DNA of 64,000 nt from NCBI GenBank assembly GCA_023404095.1, contig JAEYDD010000041.1, positions 186,001 to 250,000 on the forward strand, read 5' to 3'. The notes beneath the pieces were generated by a model, which saw nothing but the letters and a program-made list of their open reading frames with translations, was not told where the DNA came from and made no database searches. Position 1 is the first letter of the stretch, and each line of letters opens with the position of its first letter. This document shows positions 32,845 to 42,025 of this stretch, piece after piece. The position numbers and the translations under genes were made by a program. This DNA comes from Pseudomonadota bacterium. GTDB taxonomy: Bacteria; Pseudomonadota; Alphaproteobacteria; Rhizobiales; Rhizobiaceae.

Positions 32845-33026
32845 GAGAAAAAACCATTGAAACGGCGCGGAGTTTACCCGCCGACGCAGCGAAGGGAAGC
32901 GCCTTTCTCCGCAACGTGCGCGATTGCCGCGCGCCATCTGGGGCGGGCGAGGAAATGACGGCTTGTTTGTCGGCGGCGCAGGCTCCATGATCGCCGGGAA
33001 AGAGCAGAATCGGTCGGGAGGACCGA

Positions 33027-34637
33027 ATGAGGGCTTGGACCATGATGGCGAGCGCCCTTGCGGCCGGGCTCTGCATTGCCCTGTTCGCCGCCGCAGCCCA
33101 TGCTGCCGAAAGCTCCTACATTGCCGACGCGGGGGAAGCCACACGGGCGGTGGACGAAATCATTGCGCAGACCGGGCGAAGCCCTCGCCTGCGGTCGATA
33201 GAGCTGACCGACAGGCGCGTTACGGTCGATCTGCAGGGCAGGCGCAGCACCGACATAGACGAATGGCAGATCGGCCGCGTCACGCGCCTTTTCATGGAAT
33301 TCGAGACGACGGTCGGCCCGCGCCCCTCCGGATCGGCCGGGCTGGTGAACGATGTCGAAAGCGGCTTCTTCGAACGCGGGGCGATCAATCTCGACATCGT
33401 TCCGGACATCGCCGCCCGTGCAGTCGCCTACGCCGACCTCGACGACGAGGCCCATGTCCAGTCGATCGAGATTTCGCGCGACGTGACGATCCTTCCCCAG
33501 CCGGCCTATGGCAACGTCCGCTGGTCGATCTATGTCACCTCCGGTCGCGAAAGCGCCACGATCCGCGCCGACGCCGCCGGCAACATCACCGGCGGCGATC
33601 TCGCCAATACCAACCGCGCCCGCAATATGGACCTGCTTGCCGATGCAAACTGGCCGCAGAAGCAGGCGATGGACGCGCTCCTGGCGGCGATCGGCGGCGA
33701 CAGGCGGCTGCGCGAACTGACCGTTCGCCCGCGCGCGCTCTCGGTCGCCGCCGATCATCCGACCGTTGCCGGACGCAAGGAGGACTACAACTGGACCATT
33801 TCCGGCGTCACGCGCTCGCCGCTGCTGTCCCCCCTCGTGCACGGCGCCAGCGCGGAAGAGCTGTTTTCGCTCCGCGACGTCGACCTGTCTTCCCTGGCAA
33901 AAATCCGCAACATCGCGCGGCGGGAATGGGGCAACGACAAGGCGCGCCTCGAGTACATGACGCTGAGGCGCGTTGCCGATGCGCCGGGCGCCGCGGAGAT
34001 GCGCTGGATCGCCTACTTCAACGTTCTCGACGCCCAGGGCGGCATCGCCGCTTCCGCCGGCAGCATCGAGGTTACCCCCGACGGCAAGGTCCGCAAGGTC
34101 AACAGGCCACCGTCGGAAGCTTCCGCGGCGAACTGGCTGGACCCAGAGGTGGTTGCAGCGACGTTCGTTCGCCTGGCCCGGGAATTCGGAACCGGCGCGC
34201 GCTTCGCGGAGATCACCTTCGACAGGGAGAAGGCGCGCATCCTCGCGGAAGATCCCGACAAGAACGAAACGATGACCGAATTCGTAGCAGGCCCCTCGCA
34301 GACGAGCCGTTCAGGCAAGTTGATGCCGTGGGACGCCGAGTTCCGCGCCGAGCGCCTGTTCCCACTCGACGCTCTCGGTGCCTTCAACGCGCCGGCAAAG
34401 CTGGCCGGCTTCACGGAACGCGCCTATGCAATCCTCGGCATCGACGCGAAATCCATGCCGCTTTCGCGCTATACCTTCGCCATTGGCCAGACGATGGGGC
34501 CTGACGGCACCTACAGGGTGCCCTCGCCAGACGGCAGGCCGACGCTGGAAGTGCGCGTCGAAAGCGCAGACGGCCAGAAGATCGGCCGCGTCACCTTTGC
34601 CTCCGACGGCAGCGAGATTGACGTCGCAGCACCCTGA
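33027..34637 (+). CDS. Exported protein with three tandem repeats, unknown function
   Basis: 536 residues. Signal peptide MMASALAAGLCIALFAAAAH then AAES. The mature protein is built of about three 150-residue units (roughly residues 50-215, 230-365, 390-536). Each unit opens with a strand of the type LRSIELTDRRVTVDL, LRELTVRPRALSVAAD or RFAEITFDREKARILAE, then a Trp-containing strand and an Arg-xx-Leu segment. The fold is beta-rich, periplasmic, with no motif I can name. It is divergent from the EEP gene. Confidence 0.8.
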   Translation: MRAWTMMASALAAGLCIALFAAAAHAAESSYIADAGEATRAVDEIIAQTGRSPRLRSIELTDRRVTVDLQGRRSTDIDEWQIGRVTRLFMEFETTVGPRPSGSAGLVNDVESGFFERGAINLDIVPDIAARAVAYADLDDEAHVQSIEISRDVTILPQPAYGNVRWSIYVTSGRESATIRADAAGNITGGDLANTNRARNMDLLADANWPQKQAMDALLAAIGGDRRLRELTVRPRALSVAADHPTVAGRKEDYNWTISGVTRSPLLSPLVHGASAEELFSLRDVDLSSLAKIRNIARREWGNDKARLEYMTLRRVADAPGAAEMRWIAYFNVLDAQGGIAASAGSIEVTPDGKVRKVNRPPSEASAANWLDPEVVAATFVRLAREFGTGARFAEITFDREKARILAEDPDKNETMTEFVAGPSQTSRSGKLMPWDAEFRAERLFPLDALGAFNAPAKLAGFTERAYAILGIDAKSMPLSRYTFAIGQTMGPDGTYRVPSPDGRPTLEVRVESADGQKIGRVTFASDGSEIDVAAP

Positions 34638-34680
34638 CCCGCGCGCAAATCGTTGCGCGCGGAAGTGACCGGCATGCGGA

Positions 34681-35904
34681 TCAGGCTGTCATTTCCTCGC
34701 GGATCAGCGCGCCCAGACGGGAGATGCCATCGTCGATCGTCTTTTCGTCCGCGCAGGAGAACGAGATGCGGAAGGTGTTGGCGCCGCTGCCGTCGGCATG
34801 GAACGCCTTGCCCGGCACGAACGCCACCTTCTTCCTCTCGATCGCCTTGGCCAGCAGATCGGCGCCATCGAAGCCATCAGGCAGCGTCACCCAGATGAAC
34901 ATGCCGCCTTCCGGGCGCGTCCATCGAACGCCTTCGGGCATGTATTTGGCGAGCGCCTCGAGCATCGCGTCGCGACGCTTGCTGTAGGCGGCCTTGATCT
35001 TCTTCACCTGCGCCTCAAAGCCGCGTTCGGCGACCAGCGCAATGGCCATCTGGTTGATCGTCGAGGAATGCAGGTCCGCCGCCTGTTTCATCAGCACGAG
35101 CTTGCGGATGATCTCGGCGTTGGCGACGATGAAGCCGACGCGAAGACCCGGCGCCAGCGTCTTGGAGAAACTGCCGCAATAGATCGTGCGGGTGGCATTG
35201 ATGTTGCCGCCCTTGCGCGCCAGTTCCAGCGCCAGGATCGGCGGAACAGCCTCTCCATCGTAGCGCAACGACTGATAGGCGGCGTCTTCGATGACGGCGA
35301 CGTCGAGCACTTCGGCCAGATCGAGCACCTTCTCGCGGCCGGCGCGGTCAACGGTCTCGCCGGTCGGATTGGCGAAATCGGCCGAGAGATAGGCGAACTT
35401 CACCCTGCCACCCGCCTCCTGCGCCACCTTGCGATAGGAGTCCGGCGTGCGGTTGCCGTTCAACGTCAGTTGGTCGTAGACCGGCTCATAGGCGTTGAAG
35501 GCCTGCAGCGCGCCGAGATAGGTCGGCCATGTAACGAGCGCGGTGTCGCCGGGCGACAGGAACAGCTTGCCGAGATAGTCGAGCCCTTGCTGGGAGCCGG
35601 AAACGATGAAGACGTTGTCTGCCGTGCAGCCGATGCCGAGCTTGCCCATTTCGCCGGCAAGCCATTCGCGCAACGGCTTGTAGCCTTCGCTGACGGAATA
35701 CTGCAGGGCTGAGTTCACCGCACCGCCGGAAAAGATATCGGCATACGCCTTCTTGAACTCCTGGTCTGGAAACAGGGCCGGATCCGGAATGCCGCCCGCG
35801 AAGGAGATGATGTCCGGTCGGTCGAGAAGCTTCAGCAGTTCACGGATTTCCGACGCCTTCATCCGGGATGAACGCGTGGCAAAGATATCTTCCCAATTCA
35901 GCAT
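34681..35904 (-). CDS. PLP-dependent aminotransferase, class I/II (2-aminoadipate/LysN-like)
   Basis: 407 residues. Fold type I: SFAGGIPDPALFPDQEF, VSGSQQGLDYLGKLFLSPGD, ADFANPTGETVDRAGRE, VIEDAAYQSLRYDG and the Lys motif YCGSFSKTLAPGLRVGF. It transfers amino groups in the cytoplasm; the closest types are 2-aminoadipate and branched or aromatic amino acid aminotransferases. A single gene with its own promoter region. Confidence 0.92.
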   Translation of the reverse strand: MLNWEDIFATRSSRMKASEIRELLKLLDRPDIISFAGGIPDPALFPDQEFKKAYADIFSGGAVNSALQYSVSEGYKPLREWLAGEMGKLGIGCTADNVFIVSGSQQGLDYLGKLFLSPGDTALVTWPTYLGALQAFNAYEPVYDQLTLNGNRTPDSYRKVAQEAGGRVKFAYLSADFANPTGETVDRAGREKVLDLAEVLDVAVIEDAAYQSLRYDGEAVPPILALELARKGGNINATRTIYCGSFSKTLAPGLRVGFIVANAEIIRKLVLMKQAADLHSSTINQMAIALVAERGFEAQVKKIKAAYSKRRDAMLEALAKYMPEGVRWTRPEGGMFIWVTLPDGFDGADLLAKAIERKKVAFVPGKAFHADGSGANTFRISFSCADEKTIDDGISRLGALIREEMTA

Positions 35905-36059
35905 GGGGGTTTCCTCGGATTTTTTTAATGCGGGAGAGGACCACAGCGGCCATTTTAAGTCAATAATATTGACCTATCTTCCGGTACTTCCCGGGTCAGG
36001 CCGTATCACCGCTGCCGGATGGCGGCAAGGCTTGTCTTTGCTGTGGCCGTCGGCGGTGT

Positions 36060-38669
36060 TCAGGCGCGGCTGGCCACCGGGTTGGTCTGGCTTCCGTCGG
36101 AGCCCGTCTCGGCTGCCCCGTTCCTCCAGCGTTCAGAACGCACGAAGTCGATCACCGCGCCCGCAGGCATCGGCCGGGCGAGCGCAAATCCCTGCAACGC
36201 GTCACAGCCCATGTCGCGCAGGACCTGCACATGAGCCGCCGTCTCCACACCCTCCGCCGTCACCGTGATGTTGAGCGACCGACCGATGTCGATGATTGTG
36301 CTGACCAGCCGGCGCTGTGCCGCCGAGCGCACGATCGGCCGGACGAGCTGGCGATCGATCTTCAAGCGCCGCGGCAGCAGCTTCGTCAGGCTGACGATCG
36401 AGGCGTGCCCCGTGCCGAAGTCATCGACCTCGATCTCGATGCCGAGCCTGCGGATCTCGGCAAGGTTGTCGAGGATCTTGGGATCGCAGTCGTCCAGGAA
36501 GATCGATTCGAGAAGCTCGAACGACAGGCGCGCCTTTTGCAGCGGCATGCCGCGTAGCGACGCGCAAAGGTCCGGATCCTGCAGGCGTCTGGACGACACG
36601 TTCACAGACAGCTTTGGGATGACGACACCCTGCAGATCCCAGGCAGCCAGATCGAAGAGCGCCCGCTCCAGGATCTGCCGGTCGATCGCAGCCACCGCAT
36701 TGATGTCCTCGGCAATCGACAGGAACTCGCTCGGCGCGAGTATGCCGCGCTCGGGGTGATCCCAGCGCGCCAGCGTTTCCATGCCGACGATATCGAGCGT
36801 CCGGGCACAGAACTGCGGCTGGTAATAGGGCAGGAACCGGCGGCGCTCGAGGCCCGCCATGATCTCGTCACCGGTCTTCCTGCTGACGATGATTTGCGCC
36901 TGGAAATCGCTGGTGAAGAATTCGTGGCGCCCGCGACCGCGATTCTTGGCGCGGTAGAGTGCCAGGTCCGCATTGATCAGCAATTGCCGCGCGTCGATCG
37001 AACTGCCCACCGCACTCGCAATCCCTATGCTCGCGCCGAAGCGGCAGACATGCCCCTCGAACAGCACCGGCGCACGCATGGCCGTCACGATCCGCTCGGC
37101 GAGTTCGTCCAGTTTGCGCTTTTCCGTTCCGCAGGCGAGAAAGACGAATTCGTCACCCCCAATCCGGGCGACGAAGTCCTCTGGCCCCATATGCGCCCGC
37201 AACACCGCCGCCGCGCGATTCAGCATCGCATCCCCGGCCGTATGGCCCAAGGTGTCGTTGATCTCCTTGAAGCGATCGAGATCGATGTGCAGGATCGAAA
37301 GACGCGTGCCGTCCCGTCCGGCCCGCTGCGCCCGCTCCTCCAGCGTTGCGTCGAGATAGCGACGGTTCGGCAGTTGGGTGAGGTGGTCGTGCAGGGCGTT
37401 GTGCTCCAGCCGCCCGCGCGCTTCCTCCAGCGCCGCGCTGCGCGCCTCGGCCAGTTCCTTCGCATGCTTCAGTTCCTGCTGAAGCTGGACGTCCTCCGTC
37501 ACGTCCCAGTTGGCGCCGACGAGCCATTTCATGCCGTCGCTGTCGACGAACAGGGCGCCACGTGAACGCAGGTGCCGGATTTCGCCTGCGCCGCGAACAA
37601 TCCGGAAGGCGTTGCTGTATTCGCCTCCCTCGACGATCGCCCGCTTGACCGCCGCCGTCGCCTGCGCGCGGTCTTCCGGGTGGATGGCATTTTCCCAGTC
37701 CAGCGGCCGAACCCTGCCCGTGCCCTTTCCGTAGATGTGCCGCAGCCGATCGTCCCAGGTCAGCGTGCGGGCCATGAGATTTGCCTCGAAGACGCCAATG
37801 CGGGAAATATCGAGCGCGAGCTCCAGACGGCGGGAAAGCTGCTCCAGCAACTCCTCGGCCTTGCGACGCTCGGTAACATCCGTGTCCGTTCCGGCAATGC
37901 GCGACGGCTTGCCGTCCGGCCCGTAGGCGACGACGGCGCCGCGGCTTTCGATCCAGATCCAGTGACCGTCCCGATGGCGCTCGCGGTAGCAGAAAACGTT
38001 GAAGGCGGCCTCGGCCGTTTCCTGGCGCGCGATTTCCCGCAGGACGTGCTCCCGGTCGTCAGGATGGACCGTCTCGATCCAGCTCTCCAGTCGGCCGTCC
38101 ACCTCCGCATCCGGCGCCAATCCGCGAATGGCCTTCCATTGCCGGGAGTAGAACAGGTCGCCCTTTGCGAAATCGTGATCCCACACCCCCTGGCCCGCGC
38201 TTTCAAGCGCGTTGTTCCAGCGGCTCTCGCGATCGGCAAGCTCCAGTTCGCGCCGTTTCTGCGCGTCGATATCGACGACCTGAAGCACCATCTGCCGACC
38301 GTCGCGGCACTCACTTCGAAAAATCGAGACCAGACACCAGACCCCATCGCCGCCGGGCCTGCGCAGCATAAGCTCCACCGCTTCGACCGGTCTGTCACCG
38401 ACGAGGGCCGCAGACAGGAGCGTGACGAAGGACCCGTCATCGGCGATCCTGTCCAGCGCCGGCAGTTCAGCCAGTTCGTTGACGCCGAAAATGCGCAAAA
38501 GCGCGGGATTTGCGGACACGAAGCTGAACGTATCGTTGGCTATTCCCATGCCGAACGGCGACCGCCGACAAACCGGGTCCACCGGTTCGCCTGCTGGCGA
38601 ATTTGTCTCCGGATCGTGGAATGCCCCCATGCACGCGCGCCCGTTCGCAATCATTTGGATTGCGAGCAT
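36060..38669 (-). CDS. PAS-PAS-PAS-GGDEF-EAL cyclic-di-GMP signalling protein
   Basis: 869 residues. Three PAS/PAC sensor domains cover about residues 45-415 (second with EARQ-type turnover, third around SRRLELALDISRIGVFEANL). The diguanylate cyclase site is intact (ARIGGDEFVFLACG), and an EAL domain follows with METLARWDHPERG (ETL for EAL) and VDDFGTGHASIVSLTKL. It can in principle both make and degrade c-di-GMP. No membrane helices, so it is a cytoplasmic sensor. The start is uncertain (ATGs at 38669, 38654 and 38630). Confidence 0.93.
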   Translation of the reverse strand: MLAIQMIANGRACMGAFHDPETNSPAGEPVDPVCRRSPFGMGIANDTFSFVSANPALLRIFGVNELAELPALDRIADDGSFVTLLSAALVGDRPVEAVELMLRRPGGDGVWCLVSIFRSECRDGRQMVLQVVDIDAQKRRELELADRESRWNNALESAGQGVWDHDFAKGDLFYSRQWKAIRGLAPDAEVDGRLESWIETVHPDDREHVLREIARQETAEAAFNVFCYRERHRDGHWIWIESRGAVVAYGPDGKPSRIAGTDTDVTERRKAEELLEQLSRRLELALDISRIGVFEANLMARTLTWDDRLRHIYGKGTGRVRPLDWENAIHPEDRAQATAAVKRAIVEGGEYSNAFRIVRGAGEIRHLRSRGALFVDSDGMKWLVGANWDVTEDVQLQQELKHAKELAEARSAALEEARGRLEHNALHDHLTQLPNRRYLDATLEERAQRAGRDGTRLSILHIDLDRFKEINDTLGHTAGDAMLNRAAAVLRAHMGPEDFVARIGGDEFVFLACGTEKRKLDELAERIVTAMRAPVLFEGHVCRFGASIGIASAVGSSIDARQLLINADLALYRAKNRGRGRHEFFTSDFQAQIIVSRKTGDEIMAGLERRRFLPYYQPQFCARTLDIVGMETLARWDHPERGILAPSEFLSIAEDINAVAAIDRQILERALFDLAAWDLQGVVIPKLSVNVSSRRLQDPDLCASLRGMPLQKARLSFELLESIFLDDCDPKILDNLAEIRRLGIEIEVDDFGTGHASIVSLTKLLPRRLKIDRQLVRPIVRSAAQRRLVSTIIDIGRSLNITVTAEGVETAAHVQVLRDMGCDALQGFALARPMPAGAVIDFVRSERWRNGAAETGSDGSQTNPVASRA

Positions 38670-38833
38670 CCGCGCATACCGTGAAATTCCGATTAATGAC
38701 GCAGCTTCTGCGCGCGAAACCGCTTGAAGTTTGTCAGGCAGAAGCCGAACCGGCTTTCCCGAAACGACAGACGAAACAGGGAAACCTCAGCCTCTGTCCG
38801 GTTCGGAATGAACCGGACAGAGGCAAGGAGATA

Positions 38834-39388
38834 TCAGGGCTTGAGGCGGCTGAGGAACTGCGCGAATACCATCCCGCCTTCGGGCCAGGGGCCGTGGCCG
38901 GACTCCGCGTTCAGATGGCCGGAATCGCCGGCATCGATGATGAAGGAGCCCCAGGCATTGGCAATGTCATCCGCATGTTCATAGCTGCCGAACGGATCGT
39001 TGCGGCTTGCCACCAAAAGGGAGGGGAACGGCAGCGGATCGCGCGGATAGGGTCCGAACGTCATCAGATGCTTCGGCCGGATGGCCGGATTTGCCACGTC
39101 CGGCGGCGCGACCAGAAACGCCCCGGCGACCTTGCTGCCGAGATGCGGGACCGCGTGGATCGCCGTCGCGACACCGAGCGAGTGCGCCACCAGCACGACG
39201 GGCTTCGTCGCCGCCTCGACCTCTTCGACCACGCGCGCAACCCAGTCCTCGCGCACAGGCTTTGCCCACTCCGCCTGCTCCACGCGACGCGCGGTCGACA
39301 ACTTGGCCTGCCAGCGGCTTTGCCAATGCTCCGGTCCGGAGTTCGTGTAACCCGGAATGATCAGGATGTCTGCGTCGGATGCTTTCAT
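38834..39388 (-). CDS. Small alpha/beta serine hydrolase (RBBP9/YdeN family)
   Basis: 184 residues from the ATG at 39388. ADILIIPGYTNSGPEHWQSR, nucleophile elbow VLVAHSLGVATAIH, then SRNDPFGSYEHADDIANAWG and DAGDSGHLNAESGHGPW, the Ser-Asp-His set of RBBP9-like hydrolases. Natural substrate unknown. It starts close to, and divergent from, the DUF2189 gene. Confidence 0.92.
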   Translation of the reverse strand: MKASDADILIIPGYTNSGPEHWQSRWQAKLSTARRVEQAEWAKPVREDWVARVVEEVEAATKPVVLVAHSLGVATAIHAVPHLGSKVAGAFLVAPPDVANPAIRPKHLMTFGPYPRDPLPFPSLLVASRNDPFGSYEHADDIANAWGSFIIDAGDSGHLNAESGHGPWPEGGMVFAQFLSRLKP

Positions 39389-39557
39389 GGCTGGCGATGT
39401 GCGGTCGCTGCGCCTCCATGTCAAGGGTGAACCTCAAGAAGCAGGACAATCCGGGACAGGAATGCTATTGTCGGGGATCATTGAGGGACCACCGTGCGGT
39501 GGCTCGAGGCCGTGCCACGGTGATCCTGCGGTTCGAACCGGCAAGGAGGACTGGAGC

Positions 39558-40358
39558 ATGGCCACATTTCATGTGATGTCGGACGCGCAACACAGGGTCG
39601 CACATCCGCAGGTGCGCAAAATTTCGGTGAGCGAGGTCTGGGACGCCTTTCTCCTGGGCATCGACGACTTCCGCGAACAGCCATCGCATTACGCCTTTCT
39701 CTGCCTGCTGTTTCCGCTGTCCGGCGTCATCCTGATGATCTGGAGTTCCGGCGCCAACCTGATGCCGATCATGTTCCCGCTGACGGCAGGCTTCGCGCTG
39801 CTGGGTCCGCTGCTTGCACTCGGGCTCTATGAAATCAGCCGGCGCCGCGAGGCCGGGCTCGACACCTCCTGGTATCATGCCTTCGAGGTGCGCCATTCGC
39901 CCGCCCTGCCCGCAATCCTTGCCGTCGGCGCCATGCTGGTGGTCCTGTTCGTCGCATGGATCCTTGCAGCCGATCGGCTCCATGCAAGCCTGTTCGGCAC
40001 CGAGCAGCCCCAGTCTCTTTCCATGTTCGTGTCGCAGGTTTTCGGGACGGCCGCGGGTTGGCAGTTGATCATTCTCGGCCACCTCATCGGCTTCTGCTTC
40101 GCCGCCGTCGTGCTGGCGACGACCGTGATCGCGTTTCCGCTTCTGCTCGATCGGGATGTCGGCGCGGTATCCGCCGTCGAGACGTCGCTGCGCGCCACGA
40201 TGATGAACCCGATTCCGGTCGCCTTCTGGGGCTTCATCGTCGCCGTCTGCCTGATGATCGGCTCGATTCCCGTCTTCGCCGGGCTTGCCGTGATGATGCC
40301 TATCCTCGGCCATGCCACCTGGCATCTCTACCGCAAGCTGATCATCGCCGAGAAATGA
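39558..40358 (+). CDS. DUF2189 inner-membrane protein
   Basis: 266 residues from the ATG at 39558 (ribosome-binding site AAGGAGG). N-terminal 50 residues are cytosolic (QVRKISVSEVWDAFLLGIDD), followed by about six membrane helices, the typical DUF2189 layout with YEISRRREAG in the second loop. Function unknown; related proteins are often near respiratory genes. Confidence 0.9.
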   Translation: MATFHVMSDAQHRVAHPQVRKISVSEVWDAFLLGIDDFREQPSHYAFLCLLFPLSGVILMIWSSGANLMPIMFPLTAGFALLGPLLALGLYEISRRREAGLDTSWYHAFEVRHSPALPAILAVGAMLVVLFVAWILAADRLHASLFGTEQPQSLSMFVSQVFGTAAGWQLIILGHLIGFCFAAVVLATTVIAFPLLLDRDVGAVSAVETSLRATMMNPIPVAFWGFIVAVCLMIGSIPVFAGLAVMMPILGHATWHLYRKLIIAEK

Positions 40359-40651
40359 CCGATGGGGCTCCGCGCACCATCAGGTCGCGCGGAGCCTCCG
40401 CTCTCCCCTTTCGGATTGCCGATCTGCGAAGCGCCACGTGCAGGACGCCGTTCGCAATCCAATCTCTCCCATACGATCTCTCGAAGTGAGCATGGACGCT
40501 CGCATCTGAGGCACGGCCCACTGGAAACCGCGTTGTGACAAGACGCAACATAACGATGCAATCGCCGGACCACCCACAGCCATGGTCGTGCCGCCCATTT
40601 TCAGGGAACACGCTTCTGCGACGCTGCGGAAAACAGCGCAAAGTTCAGCCT

Positions 40652-40753
40652 TCAGGCTTTGCGCTCACCCCAAAGGCTTAGCAGGACCAACATGGCGATC
40701 GCGCCCAGGATCAGCAGATCGAACCAGGCGAAATGGTACATGAACGTTGCCAT
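40652..40753 (-). CDS. 33-residue membrane peptide, EcfG-promoter gene
   Basis: Starts MATFMYHFAWFDLLILGAIA, continues hydrophobic and ends WGERKA. One membrane helix with a charged C-terminal end. The ribosome-binding site GGAGGATAGTGTG is strong. An exact GGAAC-N16-CGTT promoter lies 23 bases upstream. Too short for most gene finders. Function unknown; probably a stress-induced membrane peptide. Confidence 0.78.
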   Translation of the reverse strand: MATFMYHFAWFDLLILGAIAMLVLLSLWGERKA

Positions 40754-40775
40754 CACACTATCCTCCCGATCGTGA

Positions 40776-40800
40776 AACGACTACGCCGAAATCATGTTCC
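40776..40800 (-). promoter_or_regulatory. EcfG-type promoter for the 33-residue peptide
   Basis: On the minus strand GGAAC (40800-40796), 16 bases, CGTT (40779-40776). Confidence 0.8.
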
Positions 40801-40914
40801 CTTTCCGCGGAGATTGCAATCCGGTTCAGACGGGTATCGTTGCTTGCGCCACGTGACACGCCCCGCGTATGGCGATCAGGCCCTTCCTGTTCAATCGTCA
40901 GTTTCCGGTCCGGC

Positions 40915-41262
40915 CTACCCCGCCTCAGCCGGTGCAGCCGGGGTGGCGGTGGCCGTCGCTGGCCCGATCGATTTCACCGAGCCGCTGCTGTCGATGACGC
41001 AGGTGAATTTGCTGCCGGCCGCATCCAGATCAACGCGGTAGTTCGTCGCGTCGAGCTGGCTCGAACTGGTAGGCAGGATCCTGCTGCTGTCGACGCCGGA
41101 AGGAACCGCCGCAGCGGTGGCGCACATCAGCTGCAGATCCGCCGGTGCCGTGCCGAGGCTGGTCCGCGCCATGTCCTGCGGCGCCGGCGCCGACTGGCAG
41201 CCGGCGAGCATTCCTGCTGCGGCCAGCGTCAGCCAGCCGAATGCTATCCCCCGTGCATCCAT
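40915..41262 (-). CDS. Small lipoprotein
   Basis: 115 residues. Lipobox LAGC at about residue 22 (GWLTLAAAGMLAGCQSAPAP), so it is a membrane-anchored lipoprotein. The rest has two Cys (LMCAT, FTCVIDSSG) that may pair, and an Ala/Thr-rich tail. Small rhizobial lipoprotein of unknown function. It lies between the 33-residue peptide and the L,D-transpeptidase gene. Confidence 0.83.
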   Translation of the reverse strand: MDARGIAFGWLTLAAAGMLAGCQSAPAPQDMARTSLGTAPADLQLMCATAAAVPSGVDSSRILPTSSSQLDATNYRVDLDAAGSKFTCVIDSSGSVKSIGPATATATPAAPAEAG

Positions 41263-41338
41263 TCCAGATACATCCTCTCTTTTGGCCGTCGCGGCCGGTT
41301 GCGTCCTGCCGTCGTCATTTGTTTGTTGTGTCGCCGCC

Positions 41339-42025
41339 TCACACGCCCTTGTAAAGGGCTGCCCCCTGCATCAGCACGATCACCTTCGCGCCGACGTCGA
41401 CGCGATCGTAGAGGTCGATGACATCCTCGTTGTTCAGGCGAATGCAGCCGGACGAAACGTCGAGCCCGATCGTCCAGGGCTCGATCGTGCCGTGGATGCG
41501 GTAGATCGTGTCGCTGTCGCCGACGAACAGATACATGGCCCGCGGCCCGAGGGGATTGTCCGGTCGGCCGCCCGGCATGCCGGCCGCCCACTTCGCCGCA
41601 TGAGGATCGCGCGCCACCATCTCCGGCGGCGGCGTCCAGGTCGGGTTCTCCGCCTTGCGGCCGACGCGAACCATGCCGGCCCAGCCAAAGCCCTCGCGCC
41701 CGACCCCGATGCCGTAGCGGATGGCCTGCCCGCCCGGCTGCACCAGGTAGAGAAAGTGCTGGTTGCCGTCGATGATGATGGTGCCCGGCGCTTCGGCGGT
41801 CCTGAATGGAACGATCTGTCGCTGGAAGGCTTCCGGCAGTTGCTTGTTGCGGGCATAGAGTTGCCGGGCCTTCTTCTTGTCGTAGTTGACCCATTTGCCG
41901 GTCTTGGAATCGTAGATCTGCGTCTGCGCCAGCGCCATGAGCGGAGCCAGCGCCATGCACGCCGCGACCAGCCATCCGAAGCGGCCGAGCCGACTCGTGC
42001 TTTTCTTTTCCCGAACAGCATTCAT
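41339..42025 (-). CDS. L,D-transpeptidase (ErfK/YbiS/YkuD family)
   Basis: 228 residues from the ATG at 42025, overlapping the stop of the upstream binding-protein gene (TGATG). N-terminal signal segment GWLVAACMALAPLMALA. The YkuD catalytic site is complete: IYRIHGTIEP (His) and DVSSGCIRLNNEDV (Cys nucleophile). It crosslinks peptidoglycan or attaches proteins to it in the periplasm. The translational coupling to an osmoprotectant binding protein is unusual. Confidence 0.92.
   Translation of the reverse strand: MNAVREKKSTSRLGRFGWLVAACMALAPLMALAQTQIYDSKTGKWVNYDKKKARQLYARNKQLPEAFQRQIVPFRTAEAPGTIIIDGNQHFLYLVQPGGQAIRYGIGVGREGFGWAGMVRVGRKAENPTWTPPPEMVARDPHAAKWAAGMPGGRPDNPLGPRAMYLFVGDSDTIYRIHGTIEPWTIGLDVSSGCIRLNNEDVIDLYDRVDVGAKVIVLMQGAALYKGV

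Noticed and set aside
40342..40641. Minus-strand frames after the DUF2189 gene
   Set aside because: Arg/Ser-rich chance frames with no ribosome-binding site or family; the region is best left as intergenic.
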